From positions 3,720,001-3,784,000 of the forward strand of contig NZ_CP157278.1 of assembly GCF_040026395.1 (NCBI RefSeq): 64,000 nucleotides of DNA. The letters are read 5' to 3'. This DNA is from Pedobacter lusitanus (GTDB taxonomy: Bacteria; Bacteroidota; Bacteroidia; Sphingobacteriales; Sphingobacteriaceae). The notes below the pieces were generated by a model that saw only the letters and a list, made by a program, of their open reading frames with translations, was not told the origin of the DNA and searched no databases. The translations under genes were made by a program, and so were the position numbers. Shown in pieces: positions 8,591 through 18,496 of the stretch. How positions within the stretch are numbered: the first letter of the stretch is position 1; each line of letters opens with the position of its first letter.

Positions 8591-9802
8591 TTAGTTCAAT
8601 TGGAGTAATTGAGGACCAAACTCTTCAAAAAAGATCGCGTTTTTGTTTATTCCCTGTGCCTGGAGATCCTGAAATTGTTTCTGGATGAAAGCCGATGGAC
8701 CGCAGATGAAATAATTAGTGTCAGGATGCTGATGTAATTCCAGGATACTGCTGATGTCCAGATGACCTTCCATAACACCATTTGCTATATCTTCCGGAGT
8801 AACCACGTTGTAGAAGGTATGCTGTTTTACATTGCTATTGGTACTGGTAATCTGATCTAACTGATCTTTGAAGGCATGGACTGATTTATTTCTGCAGCCA
8901 TGGAGCCAGGTAATAGGCTGGGTATGGTTTTTCCCGGTAAGACTTTGAAGCATGCTCATTAAAGGAGTAAGGCCTACGCCACCACTGATCAGTACAATTG
9001 GAGCTGCTATATTTTCAGCAAGGATGAAGTTTCCGGCAGGAGAGGTGAGATCTATCACATCGCCTTCGTTTACAAAATCATGCAGATAATTACTGATCAG
9101 CCCATTCGCATCCAGGTTCTGTCCTTTTTCTCTTTTAACAGAGATGCGGTAATATTCTTCATTAGGGGCACTGGAAATACTGTATTGACGTGCCTGATTT
9201 AAGTTCAGGTCTGGCAGGAAGGTACGGACACTGAGATACTGACCAGGAATATGCATTGGAACATGGCCACCGTCAGTCGGATAAAGATAAAAAGAGGTGA
9301 TTTCTGCTGACTCTATATTTTTCTTTCCCACTTTAAATGGTCTCCATCCCGTCCAGCCATTTGTTTTTATAGTCTGCTTTTCATAAAGTTTAGCTTCATG
9401 ACCGGACATCAGGCTGGCCAGTTGCTGATAAGCAGCCCCCCAGGCATCAATAATTGCCGGAGTCGCAGCTTCGCCTAAAACCTCTTTAATAGATTCCAGT
9501 AAATGATTGCCTACAATCATATAATGCTCTGGACGGATATCTAAACTGGTATGTTTATGTCCGATGCGATCTACTACAGGTAACAGAACCATCGGATTGG
9601 CTATATTCTCTGCATAGGCAAGTACAGCCATTGCCAGGGCAGTCTGTTGTTTACCACTTTGCTGATTTCCCATGTTAAACATATTTTTTAGCTCTGGATT
9701 ATGCGTAAACATCCTTTTGTAAAAATGTGTAGTCAATAAAACGCCATTTTCTTTTAATACTGGTACTGTAACTGTAATCAGTCGTTTTTGTTCGTCAGTC
9801 AT
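8591..9802 (-). CDS. hmp: Flavohemoglobin, nitric oxide dioxygenase
   Basis: The ATG at 9802 gives a 403-residue protein starting MTDEQKRLI; the longer frame to 9853 adds an unconserved tail. Residues 1-140 are a globin domain with B10 Tyr28, E7 Gln52 and proximal His84 (RIGHKHTSL). Then come an FAD-binding ferredoxin-reductase domain (RQYSISSAP near 220) and an NAD domain (SGGVGLTPLMSML, then CGPSAF near 365). Hmp oxidises NO to nitrate with O2 and NAD(P)H. A divergent Rrf2 regulator and a long inverted repeat in the shared intergenic region suggest NO-responsive control. Confidence 0.93.
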   Translation of the reverse strand: MTDEQKRLITVTVPVLKENGVLLTTHFYKRMFTHNPELKNMFNMGNQQSGKQQTALAMAVLAYAENIANPMVLLPVVDRIGHKHTSLDIRPEHYMIVGNHLLESIKEVLGEAATPAIIDAWGAAYQQLASLMSGHEAKLYEKQTIKTNGWTGWRPFKVGKKNIESAEITSFYLYPTDGGHVPMHIPGQYLSVRTFLPDLNLNQARQYSISSAPNEEYYRISVKREKGQNLDANGLISNYLHDFVNEGDVIDLTSPAGNFILAENIAAPIVLISGGVGLTPLMSMLQSLTGKNHTQPITWLHGCRNKSVHAFKDQLDQITSTNSNVKQHTFYNVVTPEDIANGVMEGHLDISSILELHQHPDTNYFICGPSAFIQKQFQDLQAQGINKNAIFFEEFGPQLLQLN

Positions 9803-9886
9803 AATAAAATATATTAATACCTTTTTGTCTTTTATAGGAATGCAGTTGTGCATTTTTTTGATGTGCTCAGGTATGATTTAATAGGT

Positions 9887-9894
9887 CAAAGGTA
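9887..9894 (-). promoter_or_regulatory. Promoter -7 element of hmp
   Basis: On the minus strand this reads TACCTTTG, a perfect TAnnTTTG match, about 85 bp before the hmp ATG. The AT-rich inverted repeat at 9901-9932 covers the place of the -33 element, so a bound repressor would block the promoter. Confidence 0.55.
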
Positions 9895-9900
9895 ATAAAA

Positions 9901-9932
9901 AATAATAAAGGATAAAATAGTCTTTTATTATT
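9901..9932. promoter_or_regulatory. Inverted repeat, candidate operator for the Rrf2 regulator
   Basis: AATAATAAAGGA (9901-9912) and TCTTTTATTATT (9921-9932) are complementary at 11 of 12 positions around an 8-nt spacer. The repeat overlaps the -33 region of hmp and lies about 80 bp before the Rrf2 start. Rrf2 proteins bind AT-rich dyads, which makes this the best candidate site; this is inferred, not shown. Confidence 0.5.
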
Positions 9933-9992
9933 TCGGACTCAGAATGAGATTAATGATGAAAAACAGCAACGTTTCTATCTTTAATTTATTAC

Positions 9993-10000
9993 TATCTTTG
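9993..10000 (+). promoter_or_regulatory. Promoter -7 element of the Rrf2 regulator gene
   Basis: TATCTTTG matches TAnnTTTG and ends 14 bases before the ATG at 10015, so the leader is very short. The -33 is poor (TTTC). Confidence 0.5.
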
Positions 10001-10014
10001 TAGTATAATCAGAG

Positions 10015-10455
10015 ATGGGAATATTTTCAAAAACTTGTGAGTATGCAATCAGATCAGTTTTCTTTATTGCACACAGAACAGCCGGACAGAGCGGCAGAGT
10101 AGGCATTAAAGAAATTGCAGTAGGAATAGATTCACCAGAACCTTTCCTGGCAAAAATCTTACAGGATTTAAGTCGTAAGGGGATAGTTCAATCCACTAAA
10201 GGACCTAATGGCGGATTTTATTTAGACGACGCTTCTCTGGAGAGGCCTCTAAGTGATATAGTTGCCGCTGTAGATGGAAATGATATCTTTTTTGGGTGTG
10301 GTTTAGGACTTAAACAATGTTCCGAGATAAACCCATGTCCGCTTCACAACGAATTTAAGGATATCCGGAACAAAATACATCTCATGCTTCATGAGACCAA
10401 AATCGGAGAGTTCAATAGTGAACTGATGAATGGAATGCTTTCTTTAAAGAAATAA
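10015..10455 (+). CDS. Rrf2-family transcriptional regulator (NsrR/IscR-like, Fe-S type)
   Basis: A 146-residue DNA-binding protein. An N-terminal winged helix-turn-helix (residues 1-65, TCEYAIRSVFFIAH) is followed by the Rrf2 wing KGPNGGFYL. The three Fe-S ligand cysteines are Cys95, Cys102 and Cys108 in a C-X6-C-X5-C loop, followed by His111. IscR and NsrR use a C-X5-C-X5-C loop, so the first spacing is one residue longer. Being divergent from hmp points to NO sensing (NsrR role), with the inverted repeat at 9901-9932 as likely target. It is convergent with the next gene, with no gap. Confidence 0.85.
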   Translation: MGIFSKTCEYAIRSVFFIAHRTAGQSGRVGIKEIAVGIDSPEPFLAKILQDLSRKGIVQSTKGPNGGFYLDDASLERPLSDIVAAVDGNDIFFGCGLGLKQCSEINPCPLHNEFKDIRNKIHLMLHETKIGEFNSELMNGMLSLKK

Positions 10456-10998
10456 TTATTTCGAATTGTCCTTGGCGTAGGTTGCAGGATCTAATGCTTC
10501 GTAAGTCCAGCCCTGAAGGAATTCTGTAACTTTTTTTGCACTATGTCCTTTCCCTTCTTCCAGGTAACCGGAATTCTGTATGTGTAATATTTCTCCGTCT
10601 CCGTCAAGTATAACAAAAACCGGATAACCGAAACGGCCTGGATAGCCAAGACTTGCCATTACAGCCTCATTTTTATTCTCTTTGCTATAATTAACCAGTA
10701 CGGTTTCATAATGGTCGTTCAGATACGTTTTCAGTGCCGGAGTATTATCCACTAAATGATGAAAAGCAATACACCATGAACACCAGTTTCCGCCTACCTG
10801 GATAAACACATGTTTTTTCTCTTTTTTAGCCTTTGCGACTGCGGCAGTGATATCGGCCTTTGCATCGGCGTCCGGATTATATATTTTTACCTCTTCTTTA
10901 ACGACGCTGGTTTTAGCGGCGGCTGTTTTTTGTTTCTGTGCAAAACCCGCAGTTGATATCGCCAGTGTGGCTAATAGTACTAATGATAGTTTTTTCAT
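10456..10998 (-). CDS. Exported thioredoxin-like protein (WCSWC motif)
   Basis: Starting at ATG 10998 (a TTG six bases upstream is less likely), the product has 180 residues. It has a signal peptide ending near GFAQ, a lysine-rich linker, then a thioredoxin fold. The motif GGNWCSWCIAFHH replaces the usual CGPC/CPHC active site with CSWC, as in DUF255/thioredoxin_7 proteins. The Phe-Pro-type cis-proline segment is YPVFVILDGDG. It is probably a periplasmic disulfide reductase or thiol-binding protein. No operon partner is visible; it is divergent from the AddA-like gene. Confidence 0.75.
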   Translation of the reverse strand: MKKLSLVLLATLAISTAGFAQKQKTAAAKTSVVKEEVKIYNPDADAKADITAAVAKAKKEKKHVFIQVGGNWCSWCIAFHHLVDNTPALKTYLNDHYETVLVNYSKENKNEAVMASLGYPGRFGYPVFVILDGDGEILHIQNSGYLEEGKGHSAKKVTEFLQGWTYEALDPATYAKDNSK

Positions 10999-11122
10999 GT
11001 CCAATCTTTTTAATAGCTTAAACTTTTCTAAATGTATACAATTCCTGAAAGGTAATTGTAATGAGATTATAAGAAGAAATAAATATGATTCGTTTCGCTC
11101 TAAAATGTTCTAACTTCACCAC

Positions 11123-14100
11123 ATGCCCCAACCTTTAAAAATATTACAAGCTTCTGCAGGGTCAGGTAAGACATTCAGCCTCACGGCACACTACTTAACA
11201 CTCTTACTGTCTGGTGAAACCAGGTACAGGGAGATTCTTGCGGTTACCTTTACCAACAAGGCAACCGAAGAAATGAAAACCCGTATTATGGAAGTGTTAA
11301 AAGGCTTTGCTACGGGCGATCAGGAGGTGGAAGACTATAGAATACTTGTTTTAAAGGCGCATCCAGACTTAAATACATCCACATTACAGGAGAAATCTGC
11401 CAGAATTTATAAAAGAATACTACATGATTACAGCCGTTTTTCGGTGAGTACAATAGATGGTTTTGTCCAAAAAGTAATCCGGGGATTTGCGTTTGAACTG
11501 GGGCTGGACTCCGGCTATAAACTGGAGATGAATTTTGATAAAGTCAAAAACGAACTGGCAGATAAACTCGATGAGCAGTTAGATGTTAATCCGCAGTTAC
11601 TGCAATGGATCATCGACCTGGCATTAGACAGAATCAGTAATAATATCAGCTGGAACTACAGATCTGAATTAACCGATCTGGCAGGGGAGATATTTAAAGA
11701 AAGGTATCAGCCATTTGATAATGCCATTCAGGAGCTGATGCAGCATACAGATATGAATGCGCTGTTTGGTAATTATCAAAAAGATACCAGGAAACAGATT
11801 ACACATTTTCAGGATATGATCAGGCAGCTTTCTGTAAAAGCATTTCAGCTATTTGAATCCTCTGGAATAAATCCGGATAATCTGAAAGGAAAATCCAGAT
11901 CTCCGCTGAATAACCTGAAGAAAATTGCAGATGAAGATTTTGATCTGGAAAAAAAAGAGGACTTCGCCAAACTTGAAAGTCTGGCTAAATTAATAGATGA
12001 ACCTGAAGAATGGTTCAAACCCGGGTCTGATACCTCTTTGTATGATGCATTAAATCCGGTTATCCGTAATTTATATCATACTTATACAGATGGCCTGCCA
12101 GCTTATATTCTGGCCCAGGCCTTTAATAAAAACCTGTATTACCTGCGCCTGATGCAGGAGATGGCCGTCTTATTAAAAACATACCGCGAAGAAAGCGGAA
12201 GTTTACTGATCAGTGACGCACAAAATCTTTTAAAAGGAATTACAGGTGATGATGACGATAACCCGGCGTTTATCTGGGAAAAAACCGGCAGCCGTTACCG
12301 TCACTTTCTGTTTGATGAGTTTCAGGATACCTCTGCCAATCAATGGGGTAATTTCAGGCCCCTGCTGAAAAATGCACTGGCAGAAGCGAACGGTCAGCTC
12401 ATTGATCATTTAATTGTAGGAGATGTCAAACAATCTATTTACAGATGGCGTAACGGAGATTGGAATATTCTTCATCAGGAAGCTAAAAAAGACATAGGAA
12501 GTGCCTATGTAACAGATTCCAGCCTGGAAGAGAACTACAGAAGCACTAAAAATATTATCAACTTTAATAATATTCTGTTCAGGGCATTGCCCATATTAAT
12601 GCAGAAAAATATTAATACTACAGTAGAAGAGCAGCATACTAATCTGGCTTTAAGCAGCTGGTGGGAAGAGAAAGGCTTTGGTCATATTATTACAGATGTT
12701 TATGCAGAGGCTGAACAAAAACTTACACCCCGTACAGCAGATGGAGGGACAATCGATTTTAATGTTTTAAAAACAGATGAAAATGATACCCCGCTAAATA
12801 AAACCAGCTTCAGGGCAGAGGCGCTGCGAAAAATGGTTGAAACCCTTAAGCGGCTTTTGATAGAAGAAAAACGCTACCAGGCTGGCGATGCCTGTGTACT
12901 GGTACGCTCTAACTCAGAAGCGATTGCAGTGGTTGATATACTCATGGAGAACAACATCAGTGTCATTTCCGGAGAAGCACTGCTGCTGGCCAATAATACG
13001 GCTGTAAAAATATTGATTGATACCTTAATGGTGATGGCCGGAATGCCGGCTAATACAGCACTGTATAAAGCAAATTGTATAAGTTTATATGCGCAATTAC
13101 AGCAGCGCACGTTAGACCCTGCGTCCCTGTTTAACCTTAAAAGCAAACAGCTCGAAGAGTTAACGGATGTATTGCCTGCCGGTTTGTGCAAACATTGGCG
13201 AAGCTGGATGCAGCAGCCCTTACCAGAACTGCTGGAGAAACTAATTTCAGCTTACGGCCTTAATGAAAAGCCTCATTCCAATCATCTGCCATATTTATTT
13301 GCTTTAAGAGATCTGGCTGGTAATATCGGGCGTCAGGGAGAAAAAGGAATTACCTCATTTTTGAAATACTGGAAAGAAGAAGGCAGCAGAAAGACTTTGC
13401 CTTCTTCAGAAAATACTGATGCTGTACAGGTTATTACGATTCATAAATCCAAAGGACTGGCTTTTAAAGTAGTCATGATTCCATTTTGTAACTGGGATAT
13501 CAACGGTAAAATCAATACTGTATTCTGGGTTCCCGCTGCAAATACGCCATATCACCAGCTGCAGAGTATACCGCTGAAATATACATCTTCTCTTGGCGCA
13601 TCGGCAGTTGCCATACCTTATTATGAAGAATTGCTTTATAATAATATGGATGCTTTAAATATGCTTTATGTAGCAACTACGCGGACAAAGGAGTATTTAT
13701 ATATCAGCTGTCTGGGCAAAAAAGCTGAAACAGTCAGTACGATTGGTGATTTGTTAATCAGGATATTTGAAGATCAGCTTACTTCAGAAGGAAGATTCCT
13801 GCTGGAAGAAGAAGTGATAAAAAAGGGTGGCGGAGGTTTATCAAAACATACCGGTCCTGAAATTATCAATCTGAACACCTATCCTTTATCAGAAAGGCTC
13901 AGTGAGGTCTTTAACAGTGATGTCAGAAAGAAAGAACTGGACATGCTGTTGAATGATAATGCAGGCCGTGAGGGTAGTATTTTGCATGAAGTACTGGCCC
14001 GTGCAGCTGATACAGATGAAGTGGATGAAGTTTTGGGTCAGATGCTGACGGAAGGTTTTTTCAAAGAAAAGGAGATTGCAGACTTTAAAAAGCAGGCGGT

Positions 14101-14386
14101 TAATGTTTTGCAGCATCAGGATCTCCAGAATCTGTTATTAAACAGTACTCAAAGTGTAAATGAAAAGAGTATTATTGACATTACAGGTAAAAGTTACCGT
14201 CCTGATAAGGTCTTATTTACTGCAGATAACGATGTCATTGTAATTGATTATAAGTTTACCAAAAAACAAAGCCGCAGTCATGTGAAGCAAGTACATGGTT
14301 ACCGCGATCTTTTACAGGAGATGGGTTATCCAAAAGTAAGCACTTATTTATTTTATGCCACCATAGGCGAATTGATTCTGGTATAA
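11123..14386 (+). CDS. AddA/RecB-like UvrD-family helicase-nuclease
   Basis: A 1087-residue superfamily 1 helicase. Walker A is LQASAGSGKTFSLT (residues 8-21) and motif Ia is AVTFTNKATEEMK. Motif II is LFDEFQDTSANQW (about 398), motif III is VGDVKQSIYRWRNGD, motif V is TIHKSKGLAFKVV and motif VI is LYVATTRTKEYLY. A C-terminal RecB-type nuclease ends with VIDYKFTKKQS near residue 1042. Together with the next gene it resembles AddAB, which resects double-strand breaks for RecA loading. The stop is three bases before the partner ATG, so the two are co-expressed in one operon. Confidence 0.88.
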   Translation: MPQPLKILQASAGSGKTFSLTAHYLTLLLSGETRYREILAVTFTNKATEEMKTRIMEVLKGFATGDQEVEDYRILVLKAHPDLNTSTLQEKSARIYKRILHDYSRFSVSTIDGFVQKVIRGFAFELGLDSGYKLEMNFDKVKNELADKLDEQLDVNPQLLQWIIDLALDRISNNISWNYRSELTDLAGEIFKERYQPFDNAIQELMQHTDMNALFGNYQKDTRKQITHFQDMIRQLSVKAFQLFESSGINPDNLKGKSRSPLNNLKKIADEDFDLEKKEDFAKLESLAKLIDEPEEWFKPGSDTSLYDALNPVIRNLYHTYTDGLPAYILAQAFNKNLYYLRLMQEMAVLLKTYREESGSLLISDAQNLLKGITGDDDDNPAFIWEKTGSRYRHFLFDEFQDTSANQWGNFRPLLKNALAEANGQLIDHLIVGDVKQSIYRWRNGDWNILHQEAKKDIGSAYVTDSSLEENYRSTKNIINFNNILFRALPILMQKNINTTVEEQHTNLALSSWWEEKGFGHIITDVYAEAEQKLTPRTADGGTIDFNVLKTDENDTPLNKTSFRAEALRKMVETLKRLLIEEKRYQAGDACVLVRSNSEAIAVVDILMENNISVISGEALLLANNTAVKILIDTLMVMAGMPANTALYKANCISLYAQLQQRTLDPASLFNLKSKQLEELTDVLPAGLCKHWRSWMQQPLPELLEKLISAYGLNEKPHSNHLPYLFALRDLAGNIGRQGEKGITSFLKYWKEEGSRKTLPSSENTDAVQVITIHKSKGLAFKVVMIPFCNWDINGKINTVFWVPAANTPYHQLQSIPLKYTSSLGASAVAIPYYEELLYNNMDALNMLYVATTRTKEYLYISCLGKKAETVSTIGDLLIRIFEDQLTSEGRFLLEEEVIKKGGGGLSKHTGPEIINLNTYPLSERLSEVFNSDVRKKELDMLLNDNAGREGSILHEVLARAADTDEVDEVLGQMLTEGFFKEKEIADFKKQAVNVLQHQDLQNLLLNSTQSVNEKSIIDITGKSYRPDKVLFTADNDVIVIDYKFTKKQSRSHVKQVHGYRDLLQEMGYPKVSTYLFYATIGELILV

Positions 14387-14389
14387 TAC

Positions 14390-17299
14390 ATGAAAGCATT
14401 TTTAAAAGAAGTAGCAGAAGATTTAGCAGACAGATTTGGTAACAAACTGCATAATGCTGCCGTGATCTTTAACAATAAGCGACCAGTATCTTATTTGCAG
14501 CATCATCTGGCAGATACAATCGGCAAACCTTTCTGGAGTCCTTCGTTTTTTACGATACAGGAGTTTTTTGCTTTGTCTACCGATTTGCTGGTTGCCGATG
14601 GCTTTACTCAGTTTTTTACACTGCATCAGCAATATAATGAACTGCTTAAAGCAGAAGGAGCTAAAGAGATTAATCCTGATGTCTTTTATCCCATTGCAAG
14701 AATTATACTGAGTGATTTTGCACAAATAGATAATGATCTGGTCAATGCTAACCAGTTATTTGAAGAACTCGAAGACATCGCGGTCATTGAGAAAGAATTT
14801 CAGCACCTGACCACAGAACAGCAAACTTTTCTGGAACAGTTCTGGACTTCTTTTTCTACAGGAAAACAGAAAAATCACCAGGAGCAGTTTATCCGGATGT
14901 GGCGCAGGATGCCTAAGTTATATCGTGGGTTTCATGATGCCCTGGCAGAAAAAGGATTGACTTCTATGGCTCATGTTTACCGGAAACTGGCTAACGGAAC
15001 TGCCGGAAAGCCGGGGTTTATTGATGATTTTGCGGAAGGTAAACTGGTTTTTGCCGGTTTTAATGCTTTAAGCAATGCCGAAGCAGTAATTTTCAAGCGA
15101 TGGAATGAAGCTGAAAAAGCACTTTTCTATTTTGATACCGATACCTACTATATGGAAGATGATACCCAGGAAGCGGGATTATTTCTCCGGAAAAATATAC
15201 AGAAACTCGGTTTACCCAATGCACTCGGACAGAGCAAAGCCCTGATTAAAGCAGAGAAAAAAGAAATCAAAGTTTATAAAACACAGGGACAGACAGCGCA
15301 GGCAAAGATTCTGCAAAAGGAACTGGAAGAAGATTATCCAATACTGGATGCTGCTGACAATGCCGGTAAGATTGCGCTGATCCTTGCAGATGAAAGTTTG
15401 CTGCTGCCGGTTTTACAGACTATTCCTACCCATTATGATGCTGCAGGTAAAAAAAATGAGGTAGAGCTTAACGTCACAATGGGGTATCCACTATTGGCTA
15501 CCTCTATTTTCGGTCTGGCTGATATCTGGCTATCGGTACAGTCACAGCTTGCCGGCGGGAAAAAGGACACCGTAAATCACAGGGAAGTAGAAGCCTTTTT
15601 ATCACATCCGCTGGTTGGGATTTCACAGGAAATCCGAAATAAGCTGCAACTGGAAATCCTGGCGAAACAGCTGATAGAGGTAGATATACCCTTATTACAA
15701 CGTTCAGGTGAACTAGCCTCGCTGTTTTTTACCAAAAGAAATACAGGTTCTTCGGCAATCGTAAATCTTCAGGAGGTTTTTAAATTGGTTCTGACACAGC
15801 AGGTAGAAGAAAAAACACTGAAACAGACCGAGGTCGATTTATTTATTGCTACGATCAAAGAATTAAACAGGCTGCATGATACGCTGACAGAATTCGCGGC
15901 GCGTTTACCTTTACCTTTTGTTTTATCACTGATTCAAAAAGCTGTACAGGGTATTGCAGTCCCTTTAAGTGGAGAACCTCTTCAGGGAGTGCAGGTAATG
16001 GGTTTACTCGAAAGCAGGAGTCTGGACTTTGACCATGTTTATATACTGGGTGTAAATGAAGGCATACTGCCGCAGGTCAGTGCTTCCCCAAGTTTTATTC
16101 CTGATAGTATCAGAAGGGCTTATGGGTTGCCGGTAATTGAAAATCAGGATGCGATATCTGCCTATATGTTTTACCGGCTGCTGCAGCGTTCGAGAAAAAT
16201 AAGCCTGGTTTATAATGGGCAGACAGATGAGGATACTACAGGTGAACCCAGTAGGTTTTTAAGGCAGCTGGAGTTTGAAAGCGGTCATCACTTTACTTAT
16301 TTTGATCAGTCGCAGGCCGTTGCCACAGAACATCTGGTTACGAGGGATATTAAAAAAGAGGGGGAGGTTTTAAAACGCCTGGAAGCCTATCTGGATCTGA
16401 AAGATCCTTCGGTCAGACTTTCTGCAACTGCACTGACTACCTATCTGAATTGTCCTGTTCAGTTTTTCTATAAATACATAGCGAAAATAGAAGAGCCTAA
16501 AGAGCTCTCAGAGAATCTGGAGGCAAATTATATCGGATCAATGCTCCATTTTGTGCTGGAGAAATTCTACGAGGAACTGAAGGAGGAAAGTCCTTATATC
16601 ACCAGGGAACGGATTATAGAACAGCGTAAAAACATGGACCGGTTAACCCGAACTGCTTTTGTGAAAGTTATGTTTGATGATGAAGAACATGTTTTGCAGG
16701 CAAACGGAATGCAGCAGGTTGTACTGGCTATTGTTGAAGAATATGCAAATGTGATTCTGGATCATGATGAAAAAGAAGCCCCTTTCTCTATTATCGGGCT
16801 GGAAAGCAAGGATGAGATTTATTTTAAGCTGCATGTAGCTGGCGTAGAAAGGCAGATTACTTTACATGGAATTATTGACAGGGTAGATCAGAGGAATGGA
16901 GTGACACGGGTTGTCGATTACAAAACAGGAAGGGATGAACTTCAGTATTCTTCACTCGAAGAGATTTTTGATCGGGAAACAGATAAACAGAATAAAGCGC
17001 TGATACAAACTCTTTTTTATACCTATGTCTATGAGCAGTCCAGGGGAATAAGCGGGATGGAGCCTAATTTATATCTGATCCGCAAGATGAGGAAAGAAGG
17101 TACATTATTTAGCTTTTACGGGGAAAAAAGAAAGAAGATTCAGTTGCAGGCTGAACATCTGGAAAGTCTGAAGCTGGATTTCAGCCGTTTATTAAGAGAA
17201 AAACTGGAAGAATTGTTTAATCCGGAAACCCCTTTTATACACACAACATTAGCCGATAATTGCACATATTGTCCTTATTTGTCCCTTTGCGGGAAGTAG
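14390..17299 (+). CDS. AddB-like PD-(D/E)XK nuclease with Fe-S cluster
   Basis: A 969-residue partner of the preceding helicase. The N-terminal part is an inactive helicase-like fold without a Walker A lysine motif. The C-terminal nuclease carries VVDYKTGRDE (Asp about 842). A cysteine staple is formed by Cys688 (YLNCPVQFFYKY) and the terminal NCTYCPYLSLCGK trio. This arrangement is the 4Fe-4S nuclease domain of AddB. Size is somewhat below Bacillus AddB (about 1160). The product should act as heterodimer subunit in recombinational repair. Confidence 0.85.
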   Translation: MKAFLKEVAEDLADRFGNKLHNAAVIFNNKRPVSYLQHHLADTIGKPFWSPSFFTIQEFFALSTDLLVADGFTQFFTLHQQYNELLKAEGAKEINPDVFYPIARIILSDFAQIDNDLVNANQLFEELEDIAVIEKEFQHLTTEQQTFLEQFWTSFSTGKQKNHQEQFIRMWRRMPKLYRGFHDALAEKGLTSMAHVYRKLANGTAGKPGFIDDFAEGKLVFAGFNALSNAEAVIFKRWNEAEKALFYFDTDTYYMEDDTQEAGLFLRKNIQKLGLPNALGQSKALIKAEKKEIKVYKTQGQTAQAKILQKELEEDYPILDAADNAGKIALILADESLLLPVLQTIPTHYDAAGKKNEVELNVTMGYPLLATSIFGLADIWLSVQSQLAGGKKDTVNHREVEAFLSHPLVGISQEIRNKLQLEILAKQLIEVDIPLLQRSGELASLFFTKRNTGSSAIVNLQEVFKLVLTQQVEEKTLKQTEVDLFIATIKELNRLHDTLTEFAARLPLPFVLSLIQKAVQGIAVPLSGEPLQGVQVMGLLESRSLDFDHVYILGVNEGILPQVSASPSFIPDSIRRAYGLPVIENQDAISAYMFYRLLQRSRKISLVYNGQTDEDTTGEPSRFLRQLEFESGHHFTYFDQSQAVATEHLVTRDIKKEGEVLKRLEAYLDLKDPSVRLSATALTTYLNCPVQFFYKYIAKIEEPKELSENLEANYIGSMLHFVLEKFYEELKEESPYITRERIIEQRKNMDRLTRTAFVKVMFDDEEHVLQANGMQQVVLAIVEEYANVILDHDEKEAPFSIIGLESKDEIYFKLHVAGVERQITLHGIIDRVDQRNGVTRVVDYKTGRDELQYSSLEEIFDRETDKQNKALIQTLFYTYVYEQSRGISGMEPNLYLIRKMRKEGTLFSFYGEKRKKIQLQAEHLESLKLDFSRLLREKLEELFNPETPFIHTTLADNCTYCPYLSLCGK

Positions 17300-17371
17300 G
17301 GCTATGGTGACGATAATAATAATCGCTTTGTAATGTAATTAAAACAAACTTTATTATTACGTTACAATAGT

Positions 17372-17379
17372 TATATTTG
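17372..17379 (+). promoter_or_regulatory. Promoter -7 element of pdhB
   Basis: TATATTTG, a TAnnTTTG match, ends 25 bases before the pdhB ATG. The -33 reads TTTA at 18 bp rather than TTTG. Confidence 0.5.
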
Positions 17380-17404
17380 CCGGCAGTTAACATTTGAATA
17401 TACA

Positions 17405-18391
17405 ATGAGAGAGATTCAATTTAGAGAAGCTTTGCGTGAAGCTTTGAGCGAAGAAATGCGTAAGAATGAAAACGTATTCTTAATGGGCGAAGAAGTTGCG
17501 CAATACAATGGTGCATACAAAGTAAGTCAGGGAATGCTTGATGAGTTTGGTGACAAACGTATCATCGATACCCCAATTGCTGAGCTTGGTTTTACCGGTA
17601 TCGGTATTGGTGCTGCAATGAATGGGTTAATTCCGGTCATAGAATTTATGACATTCAACTTCTCCCTGGTTGCAATCGATCAGATTATAAACGGAGCCGC
17701 AAAAATGTTATCCATGAGCGGTGGTCAGTTTTCTATTCCAATTGTATTCCGTGGTCCAACAGGTAATGCAGGTCAGTTAGGCGCTCAGCACTCTCAGAAT
17801 TTTGAGAACTGGTATGCAAACTGTCCGGGTTTAAAGGTTGTTGTTCCTTCAACTCCTTACGAAGCTAAAGGATTATTAAAACAAGCTATTATTGATCCGG
17901 ATCCTGTTATTTTCATGGAGTCGGAAGTAATGTATGGTGATAAAGGTGAAGTTCCTGAAGAAGAATATTATCTTCCTATCGGAAAAGCAAGAATTGCTAA
18001 AGAAGGGACTGATGTAACTATCGTGACTTTTGGTAAAATGCTGACACGTGTTGTTAATCCTGCTGTTGAAGAACTGACTAAAGAAGGAATCAATGTTGAA
18101 GTAATCGATTTACGTACTGTACGTCCTATTGATTATGACACAATTATTGAGTCTGTTAAGAAAACAAACCGTCTGGTAATCGTTGAAGAGGCATGGCCAT
18201 TGGCTTCTATTTCTTCTGAAATTGCTTTCAACGTACAGAAAAATGCTTTCGATCATTTAGATGCACCAGTTTTACGTATTACTTGTGCTGATGTACCATT
18301 ACCATATGCACCAACTTTAATTGCTGCCAGCTTACCAAATGCTGAGCGTGTAGTTAAAGCGGTGAAAGAAGTAATGTACGTAACAAAATAA
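17405..18391 (+). CDS. pdhB: Pyruvate dehydrogenase E1 component, beta subunit
   Basis: A 328-residue transketolase-fold protein, beginning MREIQFREALREALSEEMRKN as in alpha2beta2 2-oxoacid dehydrogenases. GEEVAQYNGAYKVSQGMLDEFG carries the thiamine-diphosphate-contacting Glu, and FRGPTGNAGQLGAQHSQ and the C-terminal transketolase_C domain are intact. It converts pyruvate to hydroxyethyl-ThDP with the alpha subunit, whose gene is not adjacent here. It is monocistronic, with its own promoter element and terminator. A branched-chain E1 beta is less likely given the pyruvate-type GAQHSQ segment. Confidence 0.9.
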   Translation: MREIQFREALREALSEEMRKNENVFLMGEEVAQYNGAYKVSQGMLDEFGDKRIIDTPIAELGFTGIGIGAAMNGLIPVIEFMTFNFSLVAIDQIINGAAKMLSMSGGQFSIPIVFRGPTGNAGQLGAQHSQNFENWYANCPGLKVVVPSTPYEAKGLLKQAIIDPDPVIFMESEVMYGDKGEVPEEEYYLPIGKARIAKEGTDVTIVTFGKMLTRVVNPAVEELTKEGINVEVIDLRTVRPIDYDTIIESVKKTNRLVIVEEAWPLASISSEIAFNVQKNAFDHLDAPVLRITCADVPLPYAPTLIAASLPNAERVVKAVKEVMYVTK

Positions 18392-18414
18392 GTTATTTAG
18401 AAGAACTATATACT

Positions 18415-18447
18415 ATCCCGCCGGCTAACCCCCTGCGGGATTTTTTG
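18415..18447 (+). terminator. Rho-independent terminator of pdhB
   Basis: ATCCCGC (18415-18421) pairs with GCGGGAT (18435-18441) and is followed by TTTTTTG. Confidence 0.85.
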
Positions 18448-18496
18448 TTTTTAGCCCAATCCATAAAATCATTTAAATTTTACCCAATATTTTAAC

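Noticed and set aside
9803..9853. Upstream start extension of flavohemoglobin
   Set aside because: Adds a tail absent from the family; ATG 9802 gives the canonical globin start.
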